Positions 26,081 through 35,889 of a stretch of 64,000 nucleotides of DNA are shown here, one piece after another. This stretch comes from Candidatus Zixiibacteriota bacterium (GTDB taxonomy: Bacteria > Zixibacteria > MSB-5A5 > GN15 > FEB-12). The notes beneath the pieces were generated by a model. The model saw only the letters and a list, made by a program, of their open reading frames with translations, was not told where the DNA came from and made no database searches. The stretch is taken from NCBI GenBank assembly GCA_034003725.1, contig JAVEYB010000006.1, positions 124,001 to 188,000 of the forward strand. Direction: 5' to 3'. Positions within the stretch are counted from its first letter, which is position 1, and each line of letters starts with the position of its first letter. The translations under genes were made by a program, and so were the position numbers.

Positions 26081-27031
26081 GTGAACGAACGTGAGCCATT
26101 GCCTCCGTACATGTCCCCCGTAAAAAGCACGGCTTTCGCCGAGGTGCTTCGGCTGGCGCGAATGGTTGCCGCGTTTGACTCATCCGTGCTGCTCAGCGGC
26201 GACACGGGAGTGGGGAAAGAAGTCGTCGCCCGGTTCATTCACGATCACTCGCGTCGCCGGGAGCGGCCGATGTTGACGATCAACTGCGCGGCGTTGCCGG
26301 CGGCGCTGCTGGAAAGCGAGTTGTTCGGGCATAAGGCCGGATCGTTCACCGGGGCGGTCAAAGATCGGGTCGGGCTCTTTGAACAGGCAGCGCGCGGTAC
26401 GGCATTCCTCGACGAAATCGGCGATGTTGACGGCGCTATCCAGGTCAAGCTGTTGCGCGTGTTGCAGGAACGCGAAATCCTGCGAATCGGCGAAAACATC
26501 CCCCGTCGCGTGGACATTCGGGTGATCGCAGCAACCAACACCGATCTCTCCTCGGCTGTGGACGAGAATCGATTCCGCAAGGATTTGTACTTTCGGCTTC
26601 GGGTGGTGGAGATCCGTGTCCCGTGTCTGTCGGAGCGTACCGACGATATTCTCCTGCTCGCCGAACATTTCGTCACCGAACTGGCCGCTCGCATGCAACT
26701 GCCGATGCTGCGTCTGCACGAGGACTGTCATGCCTGCCTGCTGAAGTATTCCTGGCCGGGAAACGTGCGCGAATTATATAATGTCCTTGAACGTGCGGCG
26801 ATTTTCGGTCACGGCAAAACGATACGTCCCGAGCATCTTCCGCCGGAAATTCTCCGTCCCACGTCTTCCCAACGAACGGCCGGTGCGTTTGTGCCCATGA
26901 GTCTCCGCGATATCGAGCGTGCTCATATCGAGCGGACGTTCGCGCACACGGCCGGCAACCGGCCGCGTGCGGCGAAAATACTCGGAATCAGCCAATCAAC
27001 ACTCTGGCGCAAGCTCAAAGAGTATGGCTGA
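26081..27031 (+). CDS. Receiver-less sigma-54-dependent activator
   Basis: This 316-residue protein is almost only the AAA+ activator domain and a Fis HTH. Walker A is GDTGVGKE, the sigma-54 contact loop reads GSFTGA, Walker B is TAFLDEIGD, and the arginine finger lies in FRKDLYFRLR. The C-terminal HTH (GNRPRAAKILGISQSTLWRKLKEYG) is Fis type. No receiver, GAF or PAS domain precedes the ATPase, as in PspF, so activity must be controlled by a partner protein or by expression. Start is GTG 26081 with GAGG upstream; the nearby ATG at 26071 is out of frame. Confidence 0.92.
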   Translation: MNEREPLPPYMSPVKSTAFAEVLRLARMVAAFDSSVLLSGDTGVGKEVVARFIHDHSRRRERPMLTINCAALPAALLESELFGHKAGSFTGAVKDRVGLFEQAARGTAFLDEIGDVDGAIQVKLLRVLQEREILRIGENIPRRVDIRVIAATNTDLSSAVDENRFRKDLYFRLRVVEIRVPCLSERTDDILLLAEHFVTELAARMQLPMLRLHEDCHACLLKYSWPGNVRELYNVLERAAIFGHGKTIRPEHLPPEILRPTSSQRTAGAFVPMSLRDIERAHIERTFAHTAGNRPRAAKILGISQSTLWRKLKEYG

Positions 27032-27056
27032 GCCACCGCTATCGCGTGATCCCGCC

Positions 27057-29012
27057 CTATCTCCTGAGCAGGATTCGGCGGCTGATCGTGCTGTCCGGAG
27101 TCTCCACTTTCAGCCTGTACACGCCGTCCGGTTCGGCGCTGATATCGACGGGAACGAATCCTTCCTTGAACGCATCAAATCGCCGACTGTAGACACTCCG
27201 CGTACTGTCCTGGGAGAGTACGCTGAGTACGACATCGGTCGGCTCGTTGAAAAACAGGTCGACATCGAACATCCCCGTGTTTCTCGGCGGGAATGGCTGG
27301 ACGATCGGCAGCGACGTGTCTGCCGCGCGAGCCGTACTGTCCGTCCCCGTCTCAAACCAGTGATCGATACGACTGCCGAAATCCGATGAGAATGCTTTGA
27401 TCAGGCGGCCATCCCGATCGAGCAGCCGCACGAAACCCCGTCCCCCGCCGGTGTTGAACCAGAAATCGAGTCCGTCGCCGGCCGTATCGTCGACAATCAG
27501 GCGGTAGCACCCTTCGGGCAATCGCAGCGTGTCGCGGTAGACCGTGGCAATCTCGGCCGCCGGTGGCACACGCTCGTGGATCACGGCTCCCGCCGCATCG
27601 GTAACGCGGTACGATGTCTGACCGGAGTCGTTGTTGGTTCGCACGGTCAGGATCATCTCCGGTGGGTAAACCGGCACCGGAGCGGTTTTCGACACCGCCC
27701 GGTTGTCCGCCGGATAGTCATCGGCAGCGCCGTTCGGCTGTGCGAGTTGAACGAAAAACTCCAGCGCGGTGTCGGCAATCGGTATGGGGCCGGGCAGATG
27801 GACCGAGATCAATTCCTGCGGTGCGAGTTCTCCCGTCCAGTCAAACTCACGCTCGTCGATATCTCGAACCCCGTATCGCACGGAGACTGATTCGACAGTC
27901 TCGGCGCCGTTATTTTTCATCAGAAAGACCGGCTGACCGCACGCCGGGTTGTTCCGGGAATATTCGTCGCGATCACCGGGCACTACGATGTCCTCGATAC
28001 TGACATCGTGAGCGGCCCAGGGCGCCGAGAAGTAAAACAAAAACGAGTGAATGAACCAGTTCGCCGATGGCGTGCCGGGGTTGATGTAGGGTTCCATCGC
28101 GATATCAATCACATGCGATACGAGCCGCTCAATGGGCAGATCGTATACGTCCGGATGGACGACCGCCCCCGGACACCAGTTGGCGCGATCGAAAATCCAC
28201 GTCCCCGCCTGCGGGTAGAGCGGATTGTCACCGCACGCGCGCCACAGGAATCGTTCGTTGACCAGTGAATCGTCGAACAGCACCTTCCGCCATTTGCGAC
28301 AGAACTCCGCGCAGTTCGCGGAGTCGTCCATACCGTGACCGGTCTGGTGAATTCGCAGCCGTGCGAACTGCGCGCCGGGCGGCGGGGCGAAATTCACGGG
28401 GGCCAGCAGGTGTTCGATATCACGCGCTGAATCGCCGTAGGGAAAGGAGCCGCACCACAGCGTGTCCATGCCCAGGCACATCATGGCGGGTCGCCCATGC
28501 GTAATCTCGAAATCAAGCGTGACGAGCCAGCCGCGATCAGTATCGCTCTCGTAGCCGGTGTGCACGAACTCGACTTCCACTGAATCATGCAGCAGCAACG
28601 CGAAGTCGGTAACATCGGTATGCCAGGTGAACCGCCAATCGGCGCCGAACTGCCATCCGTAGGGCGAAATCATGCGCGCCAGCTCGATATACTGCGCTGC
28701 CGATGTGTCACTGCCGGCGCGGCGAAGCCTGACCTGATCGATATAATCCCACTCGCCGCAGTGAAGGCTGTCCGGACACGAGTAGGTTATCCACAGGGTC
28801 ACTTTCCGATACTCAACGGAGTCCGGCGGGAACACGACTTCCCGCAGGTAGGAGTTGGTGCCGTCCGACGGATCAGTCACGACCAGGACCCGGTCGTGAG
28901 AGATGACGTGCGTGATCGCGCTGTCGCCCGCGGACGCTGACGAGACGGCTGCGTGGAGGATGACCACGAGTGCGCACCCGATCCGCGCGGCGGTCAAAAG
29001 CGTGCCTTTCAT
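27057..29012 (-). CDS. Secreted peptide-N-glycosidase F-like amidase
   Basis: This 651-residue protein has a signal peptide (IGCALVVILHAAVSSASAG). Residues ~30-180 and ~190-370 match the paired beta-sandwich domains of PNGase F, including the TYSCPDSLHCGEWDYIDQV segment (acidic active-site residues) and the conserved RLRIHQTGHGMDDSANCAEFCRKW segment. The C-terminal ~250 residues are beta-rich and end in a sorting-like domain. The enzyme cleaves the bond between Asn and the first GlcNAc of N-glycans, releasing the whole glycan outside the cell. It starts 4 bases after the GH38 gene and is last in the operon. Confidence 0.82.
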   Translation of the reverse strand: MKGTLLTAARIGCALVVILHAAVSSASAGDSAITHVISHDRVLVVTDPSDGTNSYLREVVFPPDSVEYRKVTLWITYSCPDSLHCGEWDYIDQVRLRRAGSDTSAAQYIELARMISPYGWQFGADWRFTWHTDVTDFALLLHDSVEVEFVHTGYESDTDRGWLVTLDFEITHGRPAMMCLGMDTLWCGSFPYGDSARDIEHLLAPVNFAPPPGAQFARLRIHQTGHGMDDSANCAEFCRKWRKVLFDDSLVNERFLWRACGDNPLYPQAGTWIFDRANWCPGAVVHPDVYDLPIERLVSHVIDIAMEPYINPGTPSANWFIHSFLFYFSAPWAAHDVSIEDIVVPGDRDEYSRNNPACGQPVFLMKNNGAETVESVSVRYGVRDIDEREFDWTGELAPQELISVHLPGPIPIADTALEFFVQLAQPNGAADDYPADNRAVSKTAPVPVYPPEMILTVRTNNDSGQTSYRVTDAAGAVIHERVPPAAEIATVYRDTLRLPEGCYRLIVDDTAGDGLDFWFNTGGGRGFVRLLDRDGRLIKAFSSDFGSRIDHWFETGTDSTARAADTSLPIVQPFPPRNTGMFDVDLFFNEPTDVVLSVLSQDSTRSVYSRRFDAFKEGFVPVDISAEPDGVYRLKVETPDSTISRRILLRR

Positions 29013-29016
29013 CCCC

Positions 29017-32000
29017 TCACCTCGTTTCCTTCCACTGGTGGAAGAGCATACTTTTGCCGACCTCCTGCTTGTCGATCCCCGGACCGGTTACCAGAACGCG
29101 AAGCGCCTGTCCCCCCTTGCACTGGAACATCCGCGCTTCGATCGGATGGTACCCCGCCGTGAGCGCGATCTTGCCGGCAATCTCGCCGTCGCCATGAATG
29201 CCGTCGTTGTCGGCAATCAGTGTATCGGCGACCCACAGCGCGCTGCCGTCATCGGAACTGATCCCGAACTCGTACAAACCATCCACCGGAACCTGGACAA
29301 AGCCACGGAACACCAGCGCGTAATCCTCAGGACGCGCGCTCTCCGGAATGGCGACCGTGTTGGTGACAAACTCGCTCACCGGCGTGAGCGTACTGAAATC
29401 GGGAAGCCTCTGCCACTCACCCTCGTAGTAAGAACAGAGCAGCCCCGCGGATGGGTCGTCGAGCGGCACGGCCGCACGCGGGATGAGTTTCTGCACCGCA
29501 AACGTGGAGGTAACTCCGCTCTCGCGAGGACCAAACGCCCGTGCCTTGATCGTTGTCGACTCGGAAAGGCGAACGGGACCCGCAAAGACGGGGGACGACC
29601 CATCCGGCTCACCGCCGTCGAGTGTATACCGCACGACCGTACCCGGCATCGGGCTGGAGAGGGTCACGATCGTGCTGTCGATGAAGATCGGATCTGATGC
29701 CGCAATTCGGGCGATGTTAGTCGACGCGGCATCGTACAGCGGTGTGACAGCCCTTACTGCGTCATGCTGTGGTCCCGCCACCGACGCAGCCATCAGCTTG
29801 ATGCCGGGGTTATCGGGCAGAATAATCGCGCGTGCGTCGGCTGCAAGGGGAACGCGATAACCATACACGTACGTGAACTTGTATATGTCGTTTTTCCCGG
29901 CGGCCGTATGACGGTGCGTTCCCGCCCACGCGACCGGGGTCTGGTTGATATATGCCGGGACGATCTGGGAACGGTCGCTGACCATCCGTCCATTCACCAT
30001 GCGATTGTCCCATTGGCCCACCGGCTCGGTATATTCGTACAAGGAAACGGTCTGCCGCCGACTTCCCCCATCCGTCACGACTGTGACTTCCCCCTCGGCA
30101 GGCCCCCCGGTGGCAAGCATGAGCAGATATACATCCGACCATTGTGAACTCTCGGGCGACGACGGCAGCGTCAGTTCCTGGCCCGTGCAGGTCACGACAT
30201 TGGCCGCGCCCGGTGAAGTGGGACCAAATGCGAACTGGACGTTGTCGTACTCGAGTCGGTCGGGCAACAACTCGCCCGCAAGCGTGTTACCGTCGCCGTC
30301 CAGATTGCCGTCGGTGGGATTCTCGTCGAGTGAAATACCGTCGAGATCATAAGGAAGCTCGATCGGCTGCGATATGCGTCCTTCCACCATCAGCATCCGA
30401 GGTTGTCCCAGCCGCACCGCAAACGCTTTGGGCTGATATGGCGACAGAGAGAATCCTATTTCGTTTCGGTCGGCGGTTGCGGCGCCGATCTCTTCCTCCT
30501 GACCGTTGACCTCCCGAACGGATACGACCGGGCGACCGAATGTGATTGTCGCGTGCTCGGCCGGGCGTCCTGCCAACTCACGAACACGGACGATCACTTC
30601 ATCCGAATTCTCGGCCATCTTAACCGCATTGACCATCACCTGACCGTCTCCGCCGACCGCAAGCAATGAATGTGACTTGCCGAGCTTTCCCGGATGCTGC
30701 GGAACCGAAAACGCAATCAACGGCTGGTTGAGCCGCGCGGCTTGCCACACGGCGCCGGACTCCCGCCACGTGCGTTCGTGCCCCGCAAGCGAGAACGTGA
30801 AATGATGTATGCCCAAGTCTTGTGAACTCTGGTCTCCTACCCAGCTCCATGAATCAAAAACGCCCGGCGTGTGGATCAGGGTGAGTCGAAGCGTGCCGCT
30901 GTCCGGATGATCCCAGCCGTACCGGCAGTCGTTCATCACGGTCAGGCCATAGGAACCGTCGCGTGATGAAATGTCGGCCCACTGGTGCCCGGGGACTTCG
31001 TACTTCTTCTCCGTATTGATACCCCGCGCGATCGTGCCCAGCCCGAGATCGTAGGTCACCGTATCGTTGGCGAACGCGGGCTTGAAGGCGACTTTCAACA
31101 ACGTCTCCTTCTCGGCCCAGTTGACCGTATTGACGAAATCAATCCGATCGTCCTGCGCGGCGAGACGAATGATCGTCTGATATTCCGAGCCACCGTGTGT
31201 CCGCGTGATTTTGATCGCCCCGCGCACGGATCCGCTTTCGAGAACCTCTATCGAAGGAGTACCTTCGACTTTCCCGCGCGGTCCGGCCAGCAAGTCCTCG
31301 TACTGGATTTCCCATGCCGGCCACTGACGGGGCTTGTTGAAGATCAACTGCCACTCGATGGGCGCCGCGAGCATCTCCCGCCCCGCTTTCTTGTCGAATA
31401 TCGAGGCTACGTCGCCATCGGCGTTCAGGGTCAGCCTGTACCGCTCGCTCTCCAGACCCGCCGGTGTTGCCGTCACGCCGCCTTCCTGCTCGTATCCGGA
31501 CTCCGTGGAGCGGACGTCGTAGATTGCCAATCCCACCGGCGGCACATCCGCGCGGACCAGCACGCTGGCGGGTCCGTCGTCGCCCATGACAACCTGGCTG
31601 GGCACTTCCGCGCCGTCCGGGCCGAAAACGCGCACAAAACCGTGCGGCAAGCTCTCACGCGCCAGTGGGATTTCCACGACATCGCTTCGCTCTATCGACA
31701 GCGGATTATAGACGACATAGGTATGTCCTTCGCCGCGTGTGTCCAGAGCGGGTGCGATTGCCGCCACCGACGACGTAAGAACGCCCGCAAATTGATTGAG
31801 CGAAAGAAGCTCATCGCTCCACGAAAACTCGTACGCTTCGGGGATCGATGTCCCCGTCAGATCGTCATGGAACTGGTGCCATAAGAATCGCACCCACGCG
31901 TCGTGCAGGATCCGTTTTGGGTACGCGTACCCGCCGAGAAGCGTCGCCGTGACTGCGGCCCGCTCGGCCGCATCCGCCAGCAGTTCGTTTTTTCGGTTCC

Positions 32001-32955
32001 AGCGTTTCATGGCAGCCTGGGACGTGTAACAGCCCACGCCGTGCCGCGTCATAACCAGCTCGCCGTCGTATTCGGGCAAGGTCGCCCCGGGGAACTCATT
32101 GATCAGCGCAGGCAAATCGTCCGCACCGATACTGGCGACCGTGAGCGGGCCGTCGCTGTGAATCGACCTGACCAGCCAGTCAACCGACAGCGAGTCCGGC
32201 GCGCCGCCGACATCGCCGGTACCGAAATAAATGTAGCCCGCGTAACATCCGCCGGAATCGCCGAGTTCATCGATGACAGCGCCCCAGGCCGTGTCGCGCG
32301 AGAGATCGTCGCGGAATGTCGCGACATAGTTGCCGGTCTTGAGTCCCGCCACTACCGAGGATCCATCGACTCCTCTCCAGTGACCGATCGAGAACGGCAC
32401 CGGCACCGAGCAGCCCCAGGTAAGTTTCTGCGTGGAAAAACTCTTGAGCCCGCAGTGATTCGCTATCGACGGCAGCGCATAGCCGAATCCGAAACAGTCG
32501 GGCATGAAAATGTCATAGCTCTGTTTGCCGAACTCCCGCTTGTAGAAGCCGTTGCCGTACAGAGCGTGTCGCACGAGTGACTCGAACGACGGGATATTGA
32601 CGTCGACCGCATCTACCCAGCTGCCCGTCACGCGCCACCGTCCGTCGGCGATATACCCTCTCAGTCGTTCGTAATCGTCCGGGTAATACTCCTGCGCGAG
32701 CATATAGCGGAACGCGCCCTCGAAACTGAAGATGTAATCGGGATAGAGATCCAACAACGCGAAGTTGTCGTGAAGCGTATTGGGTATGTATTCCTCGATC
32801 GTGTTTTTGATCGTCCACCGCCACTGCGTGTCGAGGTGAGCGGTCGCAACCACCCCGAGTTTTTTCTTCGACTGCTTCCCGGCAGGCGATTGCGCACCGG
32901 CCACACCCGAGAGTGCGAGACACATGATGACTGCAAGAACTGTTCCCGTTCGCAT
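29017..32955 (-). CDS. Secreted GH38 alpha-mannosidase with PA14 domain
   Basis: This 1312-residue protein has a signal peptide (VLAVIMCLALSGVAGAQ). The GH38 catalytic part covers ~30-800: zinc ligands H40 and D42 in ATAHLDTQWRW, probable nucleophile D153 in FMPDCFGFGY, and the WHQFHDDLTGTS segment with another zinc ligand. After a beta-rich all-mannosidase region, a chitobiase/FN3-like unit (RYTLDGGEPDGSSPVF) and a PA14-type domain (GLLCSYYEGEWQRLP to the end) follow. ATG 32955 has AAGGAGCATATC upstream. It would trim mannose from N-glycans released by the downstream PNGase F. The operon context with a sugar ABC transporter supports this. Confidence 0.88.
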   Translation of the reverse strand: MRTGTVLAVIMCLALSGVAGAQSPAGKQSKKKLGVVATAHLDTQWRWTIKNTIEEYIPNTLHDNFALLDLYPDYIFSFEGAFRYMLAQEYYPDDYERLRGYIADGRWRVTGSWVDAVDVNIPSFESLVRHALYGNGFYKREFGKQSYDIFMPDCFGFGYALPSIANHCGLKSFSTQKLTWGCSVPVPFSIGHWRGVDGSSVVAGLKTGNYVATFRDDLSRDTAWGAVIDELGDSGGCYAGYIYFGTGDVGGAPDSLSVDWLVRSIHSDGPLTVASIGADDLPALINEFPGATLPEYDGELVMTRHGVGCYTSQAAMKRWNRKNELLADAAERAAVTATLLGGYAYPKRILHDAWVRFLWHQFHDDLTGTSIPEAYEFSWSDELLSLNQFAGVLTSSVAAIAPALDTRGEGHTYVVYNPLSIERSDVVEIPLARESLPHGFVRVFGPDGAEVPSQVVMGDDGPASVLVRADVPPVGLAIYDVRSTESGYEQEGGVTATPAGLESERYRLTLNADGDVASIFDKKAGREMLAAPIEWQLIFNKPRQWPAWEIQYEDLLAGPRGKVEGTPSIEVLESGSVRGAIKITRTHGGSEYQTIIRLAAQDDRIDFVNTVNWAEKETLLKVAFKPAFANDTVTYDLGLGTIARGINTEKKYEVPGHQWADISSRDGSYGLTVMNDCRYGWDHPDSGTLRLTLIHTPGVFDSWSWVGDQSSQDLGIHHFTFSLAGHERTWRESGAVWQAARLNQPLIAFSVPQHPGKLGKSHSLLAVGGDGQVMVNAVKMAENSDEVIVRVRELAGRPAEHATITFGRPVVSVREVNGQEEEIGAATADRNEIGFSLSPYQPKAFAVRLGQPRMLMVEGRISQPIELPYDLDGISLDENPTDGNLDGDGNTLAGELLPDRLEYDNVQFAFGPTSPGAANVVTCTGQELTLPSSPESSQWSDVYLLMLATGGPAEGEVTVVTDGGSRRQTVSLYEYTEPVGQWDNRMVNGRMVSDRSQIVPAYINQTPVAWAGTHRHTAAGKNDIYKFTYVYGYRVPLAADARAIILPDNPGIKLMAASVAGPQHDAVRAVTPLYDAASTNIARIAASDPIFIDSTIVTLSSPMPGTVVRYTLDGGEPDGSSPVFAGPVRLSESTTIKARAFGPRESGVTSTFAVQKLIPRAAVPLDDPSAGLLCSYYEGEWQRLPDFSTLTPVSEFVTNTVAIPESARPEDYALVFRGFVQVPVDGLYEFGISSDDGSALWVADTLIADNDGIHGDGEIAGKIALTAGYHPIEARMFQCKGGQALRVLVTGPGIDKQEVGKSMLFHQWKETR

Positions 32956-32995
32956 GATATGCTCCTTCCGGAGAGACAATACACCACCTGATATT

Positions 32996-34360
32996 CTAGA
33001 CGGGCGACTTCAGAAACCCCAATCCGCGCTTGAAGCCGCGTTGCTTGAGCCGGTCGAACAGCACCGCCGCCAGAATGACCAGCCCCAGTACCACTTTCTG
33101 CGTATAGCTTTCGATATTCGTGAGATTCATGCCGTTTTGAATCACGCCGATTATGAGGGCGCCGATGAGCGTGCCGATAATCTTCCCTTCTCCTCCGCTG
33201 AGGCTGGTGCCGCCCACGACCACCGCGGCGATAACGTACAATTCATAGGTAAGGCCGTAGGTCGGCGCACCGCTCTTGAGCTGAGAGGCCATGACAATAC
33301 CGCCCAGTCCGGCCAGCAAACCGCACAGCGTGTACACGAAGAGAAGCACGCCTTTGACTCGTATGCCCGCCAGCCGCGCGGCCTCCGGATTGCCTCCCAC
33401 CGCGTATATGTACCTTCCCAGAACCGATCGTTCCATCACCACCCAGGCGATCGCATACAGCGCAAGCATGAGAATCACGGCGACCGGTACATCAAAAACA
33501 GGGTCGGCGCCCCGACCGAGCCACACGAACGAGTCCGGCAGCTGGTAGATCGGTTTCCCTTCTGAAATAATGTAGGCCAGTCCCGCTGCGACCTGCATCA
33601 TGGCGAGCGTGGCGATAAACGGTGGAATACGAAACGCCGTGATCATCAACCCGCTGAATGCGCCGATCCCTCCGCATGCTGCCATGGCCGCCAGCGCGGC
33701 CACAATCACGCCGACCGTCGAGACATTCGCCCCGCCCAGCGGTCCGATTACCCATGCGATTACGACCGCCGACAGGGCGATCAGGCTGCCGACCGAGAGA
33801 TCTATCCCCGCCGTGATGATTACCATCGTCATGCCGATTGCGATGATCGCGATCACCGTTATCTGATTGGCAACATTGCGAAGATTGTCCGCCAGAAGAA
33901 ATGTCGGCCATCGCCGGCTCTCCGGGCTGTGAACGGGCGCCCCACCGAATCCATCGAATTGCGCCAAAATCTGTTCAACGACCGGACGGGACGCCGAGGT
34001 TGTCGCGACATGCTGGATTGACTGTCCCGAAGAATCGAGGGCCGCGACTGAGGCGCGGATAGTCGATGGATCCCCGGTCGCCGTGATGACGCGCCATCCG
34101 CGCTGCTCGCCCAGTCGCGACAACGAAGCCGCAAAGTCCTGCTCGTCGCGCGTGCCGGACGCACACACCAGCAGACTGCCCGCGGATGCGTCCATGTGCT
34201 CGAGATGCCGCACAATCTGCTCTGCGCCCTCTTCGCCGGTGACGGCCTGCTCTTTCAGTGTAAGAACGGAAAAGAGCCCACCGAGCAGTATCAGCACCGG
34301 CAGCATTCCGTAATCGGAAAGCAGTCGCGACAGTCGAGCTTTTCGCGTGATGTGACTCAT
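32996..34360 (-). CDS. RbsC-type sugar ABC transporter permease with periplasmic insert
   Basis: The product has 454 residues; RbsC proteins are usually near 320. TM1 is residues ~18-36; then ~110 residues (LLVCASGTRDEQDFAASLS to SPESRRWPTFLLADN) are inserted before the usual TM2 with the family signature TAGIDLSVGSLIALSAVV. The rest is normal, including the conserved GGNPEAARLAGIRV loop. ATG 34360 overlaps the ATPase stop by four bases (ATGA), giving translational coupling. The permease would import a monosaccharide, here most likely mannose or a small manno-sugar. Confidence 0.9.
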   Translation of the reverse strand: MSHITRKARLSRLLSDYGMLPVLILLGGLFSVLTLKEQAVTGEEGAEQIVRHLEHMDASAGSLLVCASGTRDEQDFAASLSRLGEQRGWRVITATGDPSTIRASVAALDSSGQSIQHVATTSASRPVVEQILAQFDGFGGAPVHSPESRRWPTFLLADNLRNVANQITVIAIIAIGMTMVIITAGIDLSVGSLIALSAVVIAWVIGPLGGANVSTVGVIVAALAAMAACGGIGAFSGLMITAFRIPPFIATLAMMQVAAGLAYIISEGKPIYQLPDSFVWLGRGADPVFDVPVAVILMLALYAIAWVVMERSVLGRYIYAVGGNPEAARLAGIRVKGVLLFVYTLCGLLAGLGGIVMASQLKSGAPTYGLTYELYVIAAVVVGGTSLSGGEGKIIGTLIGALIIGVIQNGMNLTNIESYTQKVVLGLVILAAVLFDRLKQRGFKRGLGFLKSPV

Positions 34361-35889
34361 ACGGCCAGCGCCATTATGTCTTCCTGCGTGAGACCGGGGA
34401 CTATCGCGTGTTCTCCGGCGACACGCCCCGCTTTCATCACCAGCACCCGGTCGCACATGCCGAGGATTTCGGGCAATTCGGACGAGATGAGGACAATCGC
34501 CTTGCCCTGTGCCGCCAGTCGCCTGATAATGACGTACATCTCGTATTTCGCCCCGACGTCTATTCCGCGGGTCGGCTCATCGAATATGATAACCTGCGAG
34601 TCGGTCTCGAGCCAGCGCGCAACCAGCAGCTTCTGCTGATTGCCGCCGGAGAGGTTTTCCGCGCGCTGGTGCGGTCCGGACAGCTTGATCGCCAGTGATT
34701 TCGCCCGCGTGTCGAACGCCTCGGCCTCGTCCGTCAGCTGGAGCAGGCCGAATCGCGACCAGCGGGATAAGTTGGGCAGAGAGAAATTGTCGCGGGCCGA
34801 TAAGCACAGTACGAGTCCCTGCCCCTTGCGATCTTCGTTGAGCAGACAAATGCCGGTGCGAATAGCGTCGCGCGGGCAGGTAATGTGCACCGGCCGGTCA
34901 TCCAGCAGAATCTCTCCCGACTCGCGGGGATCGACGCCGCAGATAAGGCGGGCTAGTTCCGTGCGACCGGCCCCCATCAGGCCGGCAATGCCGAGTATCT
35001 CTCCTGCGCGAACCCTGAACGACACGTCGCGCACTTTCCCGCCCGTGAGACCCGATACGGCCAGCCGGACCGCGCCGTGTTCGACCGCGCCGGGCGGAAA
35101 CTCTTCTTCAAGAGAACGACCGACCATCAATTCGATCAGCTCCCGCCGGGAGAGTTCCGATGTCGGCCGGGTGGCCACCGTGACACCGTCGCGCATCACG
35201 GTCACGCGATCCGATATCTCCAGCACCTCGTTCAAACGGTGGCTGACGAACACGATACCGATACCGTCGCGCACGAGTTCTCGCAATACGGCGAACAGTC
35301 GTTCCACCTCGCGCGGGGTCAGTGCGGCGGTCGGCTCATCCATGATAAGAATGCGGGCCTCCGCCAGAAGCGCCCGCGCGATTTCCACGAGCTGCTGCTC
35401 CGAAACCGACAGGTCTGCGATGCGCGTGTCGGGATCAAGTGCGGATCCGAGTCTCGACAGCACGGCGCGCGACTCTCGCCGCTCGTCGGTTCGTCGAAGC
35501 ATGCCCGCACGGCCCCGCTCCCGACCGAGAAAGAGATTCGCGGACACCGTCAGGGCGGGAATGAGTGAGAATTCCTGGTAGATGGCAACGATGCCGCGCC
35601 GGAACGACTCGAGCGGCGAGTCGAATCGAACGGGCGATTCTCCAATCCAGATCTCGCCGCTGTCCGCCTGTTGCACTCCGGTGAGTATCTTGATCAGGGT
35701 GCTTTTGCCTGCCCCGTTCTCCCCCACCAGCGCGTGAATCTCCCCGGCGAGCAGCTCAAACGAGCCGTCGCTGAGCGCCTGCACGCCGGGAAACGCCTTG
35801 CGTATTCCGCGGACGCACAGCAGCGGCGATACTGCCGGCTTCCGGTCGTCGCCGCCGGGCGGTCGAGTGCTGGTGTCGCTATTCCGCAT
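34357..35889 (-). CDS. RbsA-type sugar ABC transporter ATPase (duplicated)
   Basis: This 510-residue protein has two ABC domains. The N-terminal one is canonical (GENGAGKST, LSVSEQQLVEIARAL, LIMDEPTAALT). The C-terminal one has the usual degenerate Walker A (AGLMGAGRTEL) but an intact signature LSGGNQQKLLVARWL and IIFDEPTRGIDVG. This is the CUT2 family layout. ATG 35889 overlaps the end of the binding-protein gene by 11 bases. It lies between the binding protein and the permease in the operon. Confidence 0.93.
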   Translation of the reverse strand: MRNSDTSTRPPGGDDRKPAVSPLLCVRGIRKAFPGVQALSDGSFELLAGEIHALVGENGAGKSTLIKILTGVQQADSGEIWIGESPVRFDSPLESFRRGIVAIYQEFSLIPALTVSANLFLGRERGRAGMLRRTDERRESRAVLSRLGSALDPDTRIADLSVSEQQLVEIARALLAEARILIMDEPTAALTPREVERLFAVLRELVRDGIGIVFVSHRLNEVLEISDRVTVMRDGVTVATRPTSELSRRELIELMVGRSLEEEFPPGAVEHGAVRLAVSGLTGGKVRDVSFRVRAGEILGIAGLMGAGRTELARLICGVDPRESGEILLDDRPVHITCPRDAIRTGICLLNEDRKGQGLVLCLSARDNFSLPNLSRWSRFGLLQLTDEAEAFDTRAKSLAIKLSGPHQRAENLSGGNQQKLLVARWLETDSQVIIFDEPTRGIDVGAKYEMYVIIRRLAAQGKAIVLISSELPEILGMCDRVLVMKAGRVAGEHAIVPGLTQEDIMALAV

